This document shows positions 37,204 through 47,039 of a DNA stretch of 64,000 bases, piece by piece (the stretch's first letter is position 1; every line of letters begins with the position of its first letter). Made by a program: the position numbers and the translations under genes. Origin of the DNA: Candidatus Methanoliparum thermophilum (GTDB lineage Archaea; Halobacteriota; Methanoliparia; Methanoliparales; Methanoliparaceae). The stretch covers positions 186,001 to 250,000 of the forward strand of contig RXIF01000004.1 of the NCBI GenBank assembly GCA_004212075.1, read 5' to 3'. The notes under the pieces were generated by a model. It ran no database searches, was not told the DNA's origin, and saw only the letters and a program-made list of their open reading frames with translations.

Positions 37204-38736
37204 ATGAAAATTTTTTTAACAAGACGAGGAAATCCTGTACCGAGATTCGCAAAAAGCGAAAAGATAGATGTGTTACGTATTAAAGGATTTAGAAGAGTCT
37301 CCTCAATGAAAGATTGGAGCAAAGATGTATATTATATTGTAGCCTCCGTAGAAGTAGGAAACACTACTACGAAATGCATATTGACCGCTACAAACTTGAA
37401 TGAGGGTAAAACGTATATTTTAAACAAAAAAATCAGGATGACCCGTAATGTTAGAGCACCTAAACAAGGTGAGGAAATATTTGGAAAAACATTAGATGGT
37501 GTTCCTTTAACAAGAGAATCAATTACAGAATTGGTAAGAGATACTTTAATAGATGCACATAAAGAGGTAGGTCTCAATATAAAGACTGATTTAGATTTTG
37601 TAGTAAGATCTACCGGTGTTGTTGCCAATTTTAGCTCTCCTGATGATGTAGGAATGTTTATTCTTGCATTAGCAGATGGTTGTATAGCAGCGGGCGTTCC
37701 TACGAGAAATATGACGCCTGCTATAAGTAAAGATGCGCTTCCAAAACATATTCAAAAATTCAGCATGCTTGATAAAGTATACTTTGATGGAGCAGTGGGA
37801 AGCGTCCTTCCTCCTTTTGGATCTACAGGAGTGGAAGTAGTGGCAAATGAGATGGAGGGAGAATTAGCTACAGTCGGTATCAAAGAGGGTGCAAAATGGG
37901 CTGGTATAGATTATAGAAATCCATGCGCATCGTTGGATTTTGGTACAACCCTTGATGGTAGGATAACTAATGATGATCTTCCGTATGCTAAGACTATAGG
38001 CAATTTTTGTGGTCTTGCTGGTGCTATACCTGATAATTTAGTAAGAGGAGCGTATAATAAGAGAGATATATCTGCGTTAGACGTTATAAAAGATCAGGAT
38101 GGAAGGATGAATAGTTTTATAAAGAGGAAGAATAGCTTCTATAAGGTCTCTAAAACCTACATAGAAGAGATTAACGAGATAATAAAGATAGAAAAAGTTC
38201 CTAACAATGCAAAGATGTATGGATTGGTTCCTGTAAATGCAGAGGCAGCTATAAAAAATGATATTGTTCTTATCGGATGTGACGTAGGCAAGAACGGTGA
38301 TAGATTTGGTGAATTAAGAGAGATCGGCAGGAGGATAGTAGACGAGAAAGGGATAGATACGTTATATTACGTGATCGATGAGATTTGTTCAACGGTAGCG
38401 GAACGATTGATAAGAGTTGCAATCGATGAAGAATTGATTAACAGCAAGACAGCTATTGGTTTTACCGGAAGAGCAATTATAACCGGATTCAAACCGTTTT
38501 TAATATTAGAAAAGATCGGCGGACTTTCATTATATAATAAACCTGTGGATAACGTGGTTTTTGTAGATGATGGATTAGCAAGAGGTGCTGCTATGATGGC
38601 ACGGTGTATGAACTCTTTAGGTAATCCAAAAAATCCTATTGGTGGTGTTAGGAATGGAAGATGTATCTTGAAAGACAGAATAAAATATCAAAAAAAAGAT
38701 AAGAGGGGTATCTATGGAGGAAATAATCATAGTTGA
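37204..38736 (+). CDS. Methanogenesis marker protein 14
   Basis: ASKHA-fold (acetate and sugar kinase/Hsc70/actin) protein conserved in genomes with methyl-coenzyme M reductase (TIGR03285 type). After a variable N-terminus come the nucleotide-site motifs VASVEVGNTTTKCILTAT (about 47-64), CASLDFGTTLDGRITND near 245, and GFTGRAIITGFKPFLI near 418, with the DDGLARGAAMMARCMNSLGNP stretch near the end. The exact reaction is unknown. The start is uncertain: an internal ATG at residue 35 would also preserve the core. It overlaps the CBS-domain gene by 23 bases. Confidence 0.9.
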   Translation: MKIFLTRRGNPVPRFAKSEKIDVLRIKGFRRVSSMKDWSKDVYYIVASVEVGNTTTKCILTATNLNEGKTYILNKKIRMTRNVRAPKQGEEIFGKTLDGVPLTRESITELVRDTLIDAHKEVGLNIKTDLDFVVRSTGVVANFSSPDDVGMFILALADGCIAAGVPTRNMTPAISKDALPKHIQKFSMLDKVYFDGAVGSVLPPFGSTGVEVVANEMEGELATVGIKEGAKWAGIDYRNPCASLDFGTTLDGRITNDDLPYAKTIGNFCGLAGAIPDNLVRGAYNKRDISALDVIKDQDGRMNSFIKRKNSFYKVSKTYIEEINEIIKIEKVPNNAKMYGLVPVNAEAAIKNDIVLIGCDVGKNGDRFGELREIGRRIVDEKGIDTLYYVIDEICSTVAERLIRVAIDEELINSKTAIGFTGRAIITGFKPFLILEKIGGLSLYNKPVDNVVFVDDGLARGAAMMARCMNSLGNPKNPIGGVRNGRCILKDRIKYQKKDKRGIYGGNNHS

Positions 38737-39946
38737 TGGATCGAAATATTCCTTGATAAGGGCTAACGAATTTCAGAAGAAAGATAGGAATATCGAGACA
38801 CTATGCCCGGTAAATTCCGAATTTTTCTCAAAAGAGCTATTGGATACTGTACCTTCGATGAGAGACATACTCAGAGAAGAGATAGATAGATTAAAAAATG
38901 AGGCAAAATCTATATTACACGATACAGAAAGATTTATTTTACTCTATGGAACTGCGGATGATGTTTTAGAATACTTAAAAAAGAAGAAGATCAAAAAGGC
39001 AAAGATATTCGTTACAAAACAAGCTAAGGATTTAAACAAGATAGATTTTTCTAAAATAATAGAGAACGTTCCCTCTGAGGTGGAAGAGGGAGATATAACA
39101 GCGGATGATATAAGAGTATGGGATATTATAGAAAAAAACGTCATATGTGTCAGCATTCCTGGAACAAGAGACGATTTACTCAAAATATTTAAGAAATATA
39201 AAGTATCTGGTGTGCCTGTCGTCCAAGATGGTACGCTAGTAGGGATCGTTACAAGAAGAGATATATTAAGAAAATTGGAAGAAGATCAGATTGCGTTGTT
39301 GATGACCAGAGATCTGAACACTATATCTCCTCATGCAAGCATAAAAGATGCTGCTAAAATTTTGCTAGAAAAGGATATAAGAAGATTACCAGTCGTCATG
39401 GATGGTATCCTTATTGGTATGATCACTGTTGCAGATATCATCAAAGCGATATATATCTTAAATATAAATGCAGAGGTTAAAGATTTTATCGTTAATAAGC
39501 TCACAATATCATGGGATGAAACCCCGATTCCATTGATTACACGTATTATGGAACTCTCTAGACAAAAAGCTATACCTTTGATCAATACGGAAGGAGTATT
39601 GAGTGGTATCGTTACAGAGGAAGATATTATAAGAGTTAGTGAGATACATGATTATGTAGAAGTCTTTGCATCATCACCCGAGTATGACGATGATAAATGG
39701 TCTTGGGAAGGTATTAGAAACGTTGAAAGTCATTATTACGAGGTTTCAAAGATAGAACAGCCTATGTTGCCCGTGAAAGAGATCATGATTAAAGATGTTA
39801 TAACAGCAACAAAATTATCTAAAATAAACGAATGTATATTAAAGATGATCCGAAACAGGATAGATCAAATCCCCATAGTATCTGTAACAGATGAGATAGT
39901 GGGTATGTTATACGATAAAGAATTGTTGCGGATACTGGCCGACTAA
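38714..39946 (+). CDS. CBS-domain protein coupled to Mmp14
   Basis: The 410 residues have an N-terminal region of about 140 residues without a known domain, then four CBS repeats, visible as KYKVSGVPVVQDGTLVGIVTRRDIL (about 163), KDIRRLPVVMDGILIGMITVADII (about 220), QKAIPLINTEGVLSGIVTEEDII (about 285) and NRIDQIPIVSVTDEIVGMLYDKELL (about 382). CBS pairs usually sense adenosyl ligands. It starts inside the mmp14 gene with its own GAGGGG ribosome site, so the two are coupled and may work together. The output is unknown. Confidence 0.85.
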   Translation: MEEIIIVDGSKYSLIRANEFQKKDRNIETLCPVNSEFFSKELLDTVPSMRDILREEIDRLKNEAKSILHDTERFILLYGTADDVLEYLKKKKIKKAKIFVTKQAKDLNKIDFSKIIENVPSEVEEGDITADDIRVWDIIEKNVICVSIPGTRDDLLKIFKKYKVSGVPVVQDGTLVGIVTRRDILRKLEEDQIALLMTRDLNTISPHASIKDAAKILLEKDIRRLPVVMDGILIGMITVADIIKAIYILNINAEVKDFIVNKLTISWDETPIPLITRIMELSRQKAIPLINTEGVLSGIVTEEDIIRVSEIHDYVEVFASSPEYDDDKWSWEGIRNVESHYYEVSKIEQPMLPVKEIMIKDVITATKLSKINECILKMIRNRIDQIPIVSVTDEIVGMLYDKELLRILAD

Positions 39947-39985
39947 GACTCTCGATTTGTAATACGGCTCTATCAACAACCCTAT

Positions 39986-40921
39986 CTATATGTCTACCGC
40001 TATACCTAATATCTCTCTCTGTCCGTTATATACATCCTTTGCAATGAATGAGCAGCCTATCGAGGCTATCTCCCCTACACTTCTGATCTTATTATGAAGC
40101 AATCTCTTTATCTCTCCTATTATCTTCTCATTCAACGATAATTCACCGCATAAAAAAATATCTGTATCAGGCAATAATACAGCCATTGCTGCAATCTCCA
40201 TTGATATTAAGAGTGATAAAGATTTTGTAATCCATGCTTCTTTATCTTCTGGTTGTTCTCTCTCCAATAATTGAAGAAAAGGTTTTTTCATAATTCCACC
40301 ATTATTAAATCCATCCCCTGCCGATATAAAATGGTTATCTATCTGTCTTATCGTTTCCAAGTCTATTGGACCTTGGTATAATCCTGGAGAGAATACACAT
40401 GCATCCAGACCACCTATTATCCTCCCATCTTTTACTCCCACAGATACGGTATTTGCTCCAATATCACATAGTATAAAACTATCTACACTAAATTTTTTAA
40501 ATATGTAATAACAAGCGCCTACTTTTTCAGGACTTGCATGATGAGAGAAGACCTTTAGCCTAATATCTATATCACTCTCTCGATGGATTCCAGGTATAAT
40601 TATCGTAGGAATATCACTATTATAGAAGAGATCAAATATGTTAGTTCCACCACCGATAAATTTTCCAGCGCCCCTATAATCGAGTAATCCTCTATTTTTA
40701 ATGGTCTTTATATTTCTAATCTTAGTTATCCCGTCACCCATTGAATATGTCAATGCTGCTAGTTTTATCTGGTCGGTATCCTGCTTTAAATGTTTTGTTA
40801 TATAATACCTGAGATTTTCGAAAGATATTTTAGACGCTTCCTTTCTATCTATCATGAAAGAGTATCTATCAGATGAGGAGATACGGATGGCTCTTGTTCC
40901 ATGATCAATACCAATAAACAT
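39986..40921 (-). CDS. Methanogenesis marker protein 12 (UPF0285)
   Basis: ASKHA-fold protein restricted to MCR-bearing archaea. From the ATG at 40921 it begins MFIGIDHGTRAIRISSS, a nucleotide-binding loop, with ILCDIGANTVSVGVKDGRIIGG near 165, FISAGDGFNNGG near 205 and FLCGELSLNEK near 258. A longer start at 40948 is open, but the family begins at MFIGIDHG. A TATA-like element lies about 30 bases upstream of 40921. It is transcribed opposite to mmp14/CBS and divergently from kptA. The function is unknown. Confidence 0.9.
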   Translation of the reverse strand: MFIGIDHGTRAIRISSSDRYSFMIDRKEASKISFENLRYYITKHLKQDTDQIKLAALTYSMGDGITKIRNIKTIKNRGLLDYRGAGKFIGGGTNIFDLFYNSDIPTIIIPGIHRESDIDIRLKVFSHHASPEKVGACYYIFKKFSVDSFILCDIGANTVSVGVKDGRIIGGLDACVFSPGLYQGPIDLETIRQIDNHFISAGDGFNNGGIMKKPFLQLLEREQPEDKEAWITKSLSLLISMEIAAMAVLLPDTDIFLCGELSLNEKIIGEIKRLLHNKIRSVGEIASIGCSFIAKDVYNGQREILGIAVDI

Positions 40922-40969
40922 AACAATCCCATGTATATATCTAATCAAATATAAAATTAAGGTGATTAA

Positions 40970-41635
40970 ATGATCAAAGAAAAATCGCAGAATGAGAATA
41001 ACGAGTTAAGAGATCCAATATATTGGTGTAATAAAGATGGATATTATAGAGGCAAAAAATGTCCTGTTTGTAATTCAAAAGGATGCTTTGTATTGGGCGG
41101 AGAAAAGACATACAGGCTTGGAAAGATTGTATCAGGAGCTTTAAGACATTTTCCAAAAGAGTTTAACATAGATGTAGATGATCAGGGATGGACAGATCTA
41201 AACGATCTTTTTATAGCATTGCGAAAAAAGTACAGATGGCTAAAGATGAGACATCTGGTTGGATTGATTAAATCTGATGAAAAAGAGAGATACGAATTAA
41301 AAGGCACAAAAGTAAGAGCGAGATACGGCCATTCGATAGTGGTAAACCTGGACGATTATCCTGAAAACGATCAGTCTATACTATATTATGGTACAAGTGA
41401 GGAGGAGGCTGGTATCATATTATCCGTTGGTTTAAAGCCGATAAAACAAAGATACGTACATCTAAGCAAAACTTACGAAAAAGCATTAGAAGCAGCATCT
41501 ATTCATACGGATAGACCGATAATACTTAAGATTGATGCAGAACATGCCCAGTTACATGGCATCAAGATAATATCTGCCACAAAAGATATAGCATTAGCCA
41601 ATAAAATTTCTCAAGAATATGTTTCAAAAATATAA
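40970..41635 (+). CDS. kptA: RNA 2'-phosphotransferase KptA/Tpt1 with N-terminal zinc ribbon
   Basis: Removes a 2'-phosphate from RNA by transfer to NAD+. The 221 residues start with a zinc ribbon (C20, C31, C34, C39) and a winged-helix-like lobe (ALRHFPKEFNIDVDDQGW, MRHLVGLIKSDEKERYEL), then the NAD lobe with KVRARYGHSIVV, LYYGTSEEEAGIIL, and GLKPIKQRYVHLSKTYEKAL. These carry the Arg-His-Arg-Arg set of the family. AAGGTG stands 8 bases before the ATG. The RNA substrate in archaea is unsettled. Confidence 0.93.
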   Translation: MIKEKSQNENNELRDPIYWCNKDGYYRGKKCPVCNSKGCFVLGGEKTYRLGKIVSGALRHFPKEFNIDVDDQGWTDLNDLFIALRKKYRWLKMRHLVGLIKSDEKERYELKGTKVRARYGHSIVVNLDDYPENDQSILYYGTSEEEAGIILSVGLKPIKQRYVHLSKTYEKALEAASIHTDRPIILKIDAEHAQLHGIKIISATKDIALANKISQEYVSKI

Positions 41636-41870
41636 AATGGGAGTTTCAATGATTAACCGAACTGAGATAAAAGTTTTAGGACTATCAGTTAATAGATCTA
41701 TTAAATTGTTCGATACAGCAAATATCTCGATAAATTTATATATAAATAAAAAGCATGGTCAAAATGGATCTCTTCTTATTAAAAAGTTTTATAATAATAA
41801 CAAAATTTTGGTTTGATACTATTTAAATAATTTTAAAATATGGTTAATTGGATAATATTAAAAGGAGGTT
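41636..41870 (+). promoter_or_regulatory. Promoter region of the atwA-mmp operon
   Basis: Two TATA-like boxes (tttatatataaa, about 41736-41747, and atttaaataat, about 41821-41831) and a strong ribosome site (aaaaggaggtt, 41858-41868) precede atwA. The second box is correctly spaced for a short leader. A 55-codon open frame (41649-41816) inside this region is doubtful and not called. Confidence 0.55.
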
Positions 41871-43463
41871 ATGAAAACGTCACCTATAATAAGTGTTGAA
41901 AATTTGTCTATGGAGATCGATAAGACAAAGATTTTGGATAATATCAGTCTTGAGATAAAAGAAGGGGATGCATTAGGTATTATTGGCATTAGTGGGGCAG
42001 GGAAATCTGTTTTTTTAAATGTTCTGAGAGGTAGTATCATACCTACAGAAGGTAGAATCATATATACTCTCTCGGTATGCAAAAATTGTGGATGGTTGGA
42101 TCGTCCTAGCCTTGCAGGCAAAAAATGCCCTATCTGTAGTTCTAAGATTCTTGAATTAGAAAAGATGGATTTTTGGAAAGATCCAGAGATAAGAAAAAAA
42201 ATAAGAAAAAGGACTGCTATAATGCTTCAACGAAGTTTTGCTCTTTACAGTGATGATACCGTTATAGATAACGTATTAAAAATCCTTGAAGAAAACAATT
42301 TTAAAGGAGATAAGATACAAAAAGCAGTTGATCTCCTTAAAATGGTTAATTTAAGCCACAGGATGTTTCATCGAGCGGGTGATCTAAGTGGAGGAGAAAA
42401 ACAGAGAGTTGTCTTGATAAGACAGCTGGCAAAAATGCCTATTATTCTTTTTGCCGATGAACCCACTGGAACGTTGGATGAAGAGACTGCAAATTTAGTC
42501 GAAGATAAACTATTAGATTTCAATAAAAACGGGAATACTCTACTTATAACTAGCCATTGGACGGAAACCGTACGGAAGATTGCAAATAAGGCTTTATATC
42601 TCGAGAATGGGGCATTAAAACGATATGGAGATCCTGATGAGATCATAGATGAATTTTTAAAAAAGGTGGGAGAGATACAGAGACCTAAAAAAGAGTTAGG
42701 TTTACCTATTTTAAGGGTAAAAAACCTTAAAAAAAAGTATGTTTCTATAGAGAGAGGAGTAGTTAATGCGGTTAATGGAATAAGTTTTGAAGTTAATGAA
42801 GGGGAGATATTTGGATTAATCGGACAGAGCGGTGGCGGAAAAACTACAACAAGTAGGATAATAGCAGGAATTATAGAACCTACGGCAGGTGAAGTTTTTG
42901 TTAGAATAGGCGATGAATGGATAGATCTAACTGTTCCAGGGATCTATGCTCGTGGAAAAGCAAAACAATATATAGGTTTACTTCATCAAGAATATGATCT
43001 CTTTCCATATAGGACGGTATTGGATAATCTGACCGAGAGTATTGGATTGGATCTGCCGAAAGAGTTGGCTACAATTAAAGCAAGGTATAGTCTAAAGAGT
43101 GCAGGTTTTTCAGAAGGAAAGATTGATGATATCTTGTATAAATTTCCATACGAGCTTAGTGTGGGTGAAAAGCATAGGGTAGCCTTGGCTCAAGTCTTGG
43201 TCAAAGAGCCGAGAATTGTAATATTGGATGAGCCTACAGGAACCATAGATCCAATAACACAGAAATATATTGCAAATAGTATTCTTAATGCAAGAGATGA
43301 GGAAGAGACAACGTTTTTAATTGTGAGTCATGATATAAACTTCGTTAAAATTGTATGTGATAGAGTAGCCTTCATGAAAGAGGGACAGATACTTGGAACA
43401 GGGGAAGTATCTGAGGTTATAAATAATTTTTGCGATGGGGAGCGAGAAAAGATTGAGAATTAG
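41871..43463 (+). CDS. atwA: Methyl-coenzyme M reductase system component A2 (AtwA)
   Basis: ATP-binding protein needed for reductive activation of methyl-coenzyme M reductase. Two ABC domains are in tandem. The first has Walker A GISGAGKS (39-46), interrupted by a four-cysteine knuckle at C70, C73, C86 and C89 (CKNCGW...CPICSS), which is specific to A2. It also has the signature DLSGGEKQRVV and Walker B FADEPTGTLDE. The second has GQSGGGKTT near 320, ELSVGEKHRVALAQ and VILDEPTGTIDP. There are no membrane segments, so it is a soluble motor and not a transporter. It heads the operon and overlaps mmp3 by 29 bases. In published work A2 is part of the ATP-dependent MCR activation complex. Confidence 0.96.
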   Translation: MKTSPIISVENLSMEIDKTKILDNISLEIKEGDALGIIGISGAGKSVFLNVLRGSIIPTEGRIIYTLSVCKNCGWLDRPSLAGKKCPICSSKILELEKMDFWKDPEIRKKIRKRTAIMLQRSFALYSDDTVIDNVLKILEENNFKGDKIQKAVDLLKMVNLSHRMFHRAGDLSGGEKQRVVLIRQLAKMPIILFADEPTGTLDEETANLVEDKLLDFNKNGNTLLITSHWTETVRKIANKALYLENGALKRYGDPDEIIDEFLKKVGEIQRPKKELGLPILRVKNLKKKYVSIERGVVNAVNGISFEVNEGEIFGLIGQSGGGKTTTSRIIAGIIEPTAGEVFVRIGDEWIDLTVPGIYARGKAKQYIGLLHQEYDLFPYRTVLDNLTESIGLDLPKELATIKARYSLKSAGFSEGKIDDILYKFPYELSVGEKHRVALAQVLVKEPRIVILDEPTGTIDPITQKYIANSILNARDEEETTFLIVSHDINFVKIVCDRVAFMKEGQILGTGEVSEVINNFCDGEREKIEN

Positions 43464-44955
43464 TCTTAATGGAGACGAGATAGAACTTAAAGAGGGGGTT
43501 ACAGTCGCAGATCTTTTTTCTGTAGCCGATTATCATTACGATAATAAAGGAGTATTCGCAATTATAAGAGCTGCTGAAAAAAAAGAGAGGTCCAAGATAC
43601 GATTTTACGTGATTAAAACATCTAAAGGGGATATGAAGATAGAGATGATATCTAAAGATGATAATAATCGAGAATCTTTCGATCTGCAACGTTTTAAAGA
43701 ATCCTCAGTAGAATGGATCGATAAAAATACTGTAGCGTTTGGACCGGTAGAGATGAATATACCTGTAGATGAAGAAGCGTATGATTTTAACAGCTACGAT
43801 GTTTTTCTTGGATCTGCAACAAAGAATTTGTATTTGATTATCTCAAGAAAACACCATAAAGCATCTTATAGATCTCCTAAAGATCCAATATTTGCAAAAG
43901 TTGTATCTGGAAAGAGCGTCTTAGAATACCTTACCGTTAGTGATTATATCATAGATTTAACCCCTGATTTAGAAACAGAAGAATTATCTAATTCTATTAT
44001 CTCTACAAATACAAGATTAAGCTTAAAAGATGGAGATAAAGTCTTGACTCATATTAATGTAAGGTTAAACGATAAATCTGTTAAAGGATCCGAACATTTC
44101 TTATTTGTTGTAGATGATGGATTTTTAAATACAAAAGAATTAAGTTATACTTACATAGCAAACGATGATCTTATTGGGGAAGATATCTTATATGAGGTAA
44201 GATCACCAAGAAAACGAGGAACAATCACTGTTAGAACTTCTGGTAGTGAAAAAGGAAAGATATTCATATATAAACAAGATCGAGGGGCAAGCAACGATCA
44301 TTCTCTGATCGGCTGGGTGGAGGATGGTTTGAGATTGCTAGATCTTCTAAGAAAGGGAGATTTTGTAAAGGTTAATACAAATATCAAAAAGATCTCGCTT
44401 ATTGGAAAAAGTATAAGGGATGCAATAGATTTCTGTTCAAAAAATGGTATCACGATGGATTATAAAAATTGCGAAGAAGATTACATCGTTGTAAAACAGG
44501 ATCCACATTATTCTTTCGAGATATTAAAGAAAAAGAGTGTCAAGATCGAGGCTGTACCAGATGAGACGATTGCTAACATTATTTTATACTACGATAAGGC
44601 ACCAAATACTATTAGATCCTTTAAAAAGGAACTTGGATTGGATAGATATCCTATCGGTATGCTGACAGTATTCTTCCATTATAACAGCATGTGGTTGTTT
44701 AAGCCAAATTTGGCTAGTTTAGTATTACCGGAGAATTTGCCATCAGAAAAAGTTTTTAAAGGAGAGATTGGAGTTACTAACCAAGCAGCAAAGAGAATGG
44801 GTATGATAGGTATAAAATTAGAAGATGATAATAGATATGGTCCAACAGGAGAGGTCTTTAAAGCGACTAATATTATTGGAAGGGTATTAGAGATGAATAA
44901 ACTGAAAAGATTAAAAGAGAACGATATTTTGTATATAAGGGAGTATCATGAGTAA
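43435..44955 (+). CDS. Methanogenesis marker protein 3 (UPF0288)
   Basis: The 506 residues fit the Mmp3 family, found only with MCR. The N-terminus (ISLNGDEIELKEGVTVADLF) is ubiquitin/TGS-like. The middle has NEG repeats such as DVFLGSATKNLYLIISRKHH, and the C-terminal part (YPIGMLTVFFHYNSMW, GEIGVTNQAAKRMGMIGIKLEDDNRYGPTGE) resembles a cyclophilin-like domain. The ATG at 43435 lies inside atwA; a TTG at 43453 with GGGGAG upstream is an alternative start. Mmp3 has been reported as a subunit of the MCR activation assembly. Its position right after atwA agrees with that. Confidence 0.93.
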   Translation: MGSEKRLRISLNGDEIELKEGVTVADLFSVADYHYDNKGVFAIIRAAEKKERSKIRFYVIKTSKGDMKIEMISKDDNNRESFDLQRFKESSVEWIDKNTVAFGPVEMNIPVDEEAYDFNSYDVFLGSATKNLYLIISRKHHKASYRSPKDPIFAKVVSGKSVLEYLTVSDYIIDLTPDLETEELSNSIISTNTRLSLKDGDKVLTHINVRLNDKSVKGSEHFLFVVDDGFLNTKELSYTYIANDDLIGEDILYEVRSPRKRGTITVRTSGSEKGKIFIYKQDRGASNDHSLIGWVEDGLRLLDLLRKGDFVKVNTNIKKISLIGKSIRDAIDFCSKNGITMDYKNCEEDYIVVKQDPHYSFEILKKKSVKIEAVPDETIANIILYYDKAPNTIRSFKKELGLDRYPIGMLTVFFHYNSMWLFKPNLASLVLPENLPSEKVFKGEIGVTNQAAKRMGMIGIKLEDDNRYGPTGEVFKATNIIGRVLEMNKLKRLKENDILYIREYHE

Positions 44956-45361
44956 AATCACTAAGATTATTGTCTCACCTTATTATCTGCCGATAATACC
45001 TAAACTATACGAAAAAGGTTTCGATTTAATAATAAAAGAGACATGTTATGGTGTAATGATCAGCGGGGAGGAGAAAGATGTGAAAGATGCCGTTGATTTT
45101 CTTAGGAAAGAGTTCAAAAATAGCGTATTTATCAAAGATAGAGGGTTTCCTCCTGGTGAAAAGGTTAGATGCCGTGCGGATAGGGGGGGTGGTGGCCGGC
45201 CTGGTTTTCATCAGTTGGAGTACGAGATAAGTATGCTTCCAAATATAGAAAAAGCATTGAACGAGATCTATAAAAGTGATAAAAAAACGATTAAAAAAAA
45301 GAAAAAGAGAATAGGTATCGATAAACTTCAAAGTATTATAAAGGAGAATGTTCCTCTATGA
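44948..45361 (+). CDS. Methanogenesis marker protein 6
   Basis: The 137-residue MCR-associated protein starts TKIIVSPYYLPIIPKLYEKG and carries the family block DRGFPPGEKVRCRADRGGG followed by RPGFHQLEYE. The C-terminus is very lysine-rich (KKTIKKKKKRIG). It overlaps mmp3 by 8 bases and mmp5 by 4, so the three are translated in concert. The biochemical role is unknown. Confidence 0.92.
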   Translation: MSKITKIIVSPYYLPIIPKLYEKGFDLIIKETCYGVMISGEEKDVKDAVDFLRKEFKNSVFIKDRGFPPGEKVRCRADRGGGGRPGFHQLEYEISMLPNIEKALNEIYKSDKKTIKKKKKRIGIDKLQSIIKENVPL

Positions 45362-45804
45362 AAATCTTTATCTTTCCGCCAACAAGTCTTATCTTGTCGG
45401 ATCTGGTAGAACGGTTTGGCCATGATCCTCTTGCAATGATGAAAGTTGTACGGGAACGGGTTACTGGTCCAAGTCTAGACTCGCCACCTATTAATGTAAC
45501 GCCGAACGATGTTAAAGATGGTTTGAAATATGTTGCAGTAGAAGTTCCTTCTGGTGTAAGAGGCAGATTAGCGCTTATGGCCCCGCTCGTTGAAAAGGCT
45601 GATGCGGCAATTATGGTTAAAAATGCTGATTACACGTTTGGTTGTGTAGGTTGTGCACGAACGAACGAATATTTGAGGTATTTTGTAAAACGAAGAAGGA
45701 TTCCTTATATTGAGCTGGAGTATCCATATACTGAAGAGGAGGCTAAAGAATTTGTAATCTCTATAAAAAACTTTTTATCTAATTTGGAGAATAAAAATGG
45801 ATGA
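45358..45804 (+). CDS. Methanogenesis marker protein 5
   Basis: The 148 residues match the Mmp5 family: [18 protein letters not shown] at the start, [19 protein letters not shown] near 58, [17 protein letters not shown] near 90 with a CxxC pair, and [18 protein letters not shown]. The CxxC may bind metal or act in redox. It is fourth in the operon and overlaps mmp6 and mmp15. Function unknown. Confidence 0.92.
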   Translation: MKIFIFPPTSLILSDLVERFGHDPLAMMKVVRERVTGPSLDSPPINVTPNDVKDGLKYVAVEVPSGVRGRLALMAPLVEKADAAIMVKNADYTFGCVGCARTNEYLRYFVKRRRIPYIELEYPYTEEEAKEFVISIKNFLSNLENKNG

Positions 45805-47026
45805 AATTAAAATTGCATTGTTATCATGCGGTGCTGAGTATAGCGGTGTCTATCCTGAGATAGAAAAGGCTATTAATAAGTTTAATGCAAAAATCATCCA
45901 TCCTTTTGTCGAGACCAGTGATATAGATGATGCGGTGGAAGAGATTGGAATGGATGTTGCCAGTCCTGATCTCAGGTTAATGGCTGCCAAAGCAAAATCG
46001 CTTGTGGAAAAAAATGCTGATGCCGACGCGGTATTTATATGTACCTGTTTCAGATGTGCCGAAGGGGCATTGATGAGAAATGAGGTAAGACGGTATATCG
46101 CTGAAAGATCGAATATCCCTATTATCAGTTATTCTTTTACAGAACGAACAACAGCTGCAACCCTTTATACCAGAATGGAGGCATTAACTACTACTGCAAG
46201 AAGAAAAGCACTCTTAGCTATAAAAAAACAGGAAGGGCTTACTGCAGGTATAGATTCTGGATCGACTACTACTAAGGCTGTAGTTATGCAGGATAACGAG
46301 ATAATAGGACACGGCTGGGTTCCTACCACACAAGTTATAGAGAGCGCATCCAAAGCATTTAGTCTTGCATTGGAAGAAGCGGGAATTAAACAGAATGAGA
46401 TAGAAGCTTTTGGTGCAACAGGATATGGTAGGCTTCTGATCGGTGAGAATATGCATCCTAATTTTGTTCAAGAAGAGATAACGGTTAATTCAAAGGGTGC
46501 TGCTTTTTTGGCGGATAAGCAAGAAGGAATGGCAACGGTTATAGATATAGGCGGGATGGATAATAAGGCTATATCTATGATGAATGGTATTCCGGGCAGT
46601 TTTACGATGGGTGGAATCTGTGCAGGTGCATCTGGCAGATTTTTAGAGATAGCCTCGCGACGGCTTGGTGTGAGTATAGAAGAGCTTGGACCGCTTGCAT
46701 TAAAAGGGGATTACAGAAACGTCGAGATGAATAGCTATTGTATAGTCTTCGGTATTCAGAGCCTTGTTAACATGTTATCACAAGGTGCAGAGCCTGCAGA
46801 TGTAGCTAGCGCGGCGTGCCATAGTGTTTCAGAACAGATATTTGAACAACAGTTACAAGAGATAGATATAAAAGAGCCGGTAATAATGGTTGGTGGATGT
46901 TCTCTAATATCCGGGCTTGTTAAAATAATGGAAGATTTATTACGGGTCAAAATAATTGTTCCTAAAGATTCACAATATATTGGGGCGGTAGGTGCGTCTC
47001 TTCTTGCATCAGGATTTAGAAGATGA
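45797..47026 (+). CDS. Methanogenesis marker protein 15 (BadF/BadG-type activator ATPase)
   Basis: The 409-residue protein joins an N-terminal domain of about 145 residues ([28 protein letters not shown]) to an ASKHA ATPase like the activator of 2-hydroxyacyl-CoA dehydratases. Its motifs are [13 protein letters not shown] near 151, [14 protein letters not shown] near 207, [13 protein letters not shown] near 247 and [13 protein letters not shown] near 271. In that superfamily a cluster bridged between two subunits by the CAGASG cysteine drives ATP-dependent low-potential electron transfer. That role is attractive for MCR activation but is an inference. Confidence 0.93.
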   Translation: MDEIKIALLSCGAEYSGVYPEIEKAINKFNAKIIHPFVETSDIDDAVEEIGMDVASPDLRLMAAKAKSLVEKNADADAVFICTCFRCAEGALMRNEVRRYIAERSNIPIISYSFTERTTAATLYTRMEALTTTARRKALLAIKKQEGLTAGIDSGSTTTKAVVMQDNEIIGHGWVPTTQVIESASKAFSLALEEAGIKQNEIEAFGATGYGRLLIGENMHPNFVQEEITVNSKGAAFLADKQEGMATVIDIGGMDNKAISMMNGIPGSFTMGGICAGASGRFLEIASRRLGVSIEELGPLALKGDYRNVEMNSYCIVFGIQSLVNMLSQGAEPADVASAACHSVSEQIFEQQLQEIDIKEPVIMVGGCSLISGLVKIMEDLLRVKIIVPKDSQYIGAVGASLLASGFRR

Positions 47027-47039
47027 TTAAGGGATTAAA

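Noticed and set aside
40953-40971. Shared sequence aaaattaaggtgattaa before kptA and mfnB as a regulatory repeat
   Set aside because: It is short, AT-rich and centred on the ribosome-binding site, so chance plus SD conservation explains it.
41619-41816. 65-codon (or 55-codon from 41649) frame between kptA and atwA
   Set aside because: No ribosome site, low-complexity Asn/Lys/Ile-rich translation, and it overlaps promoter-like TATA sequence.
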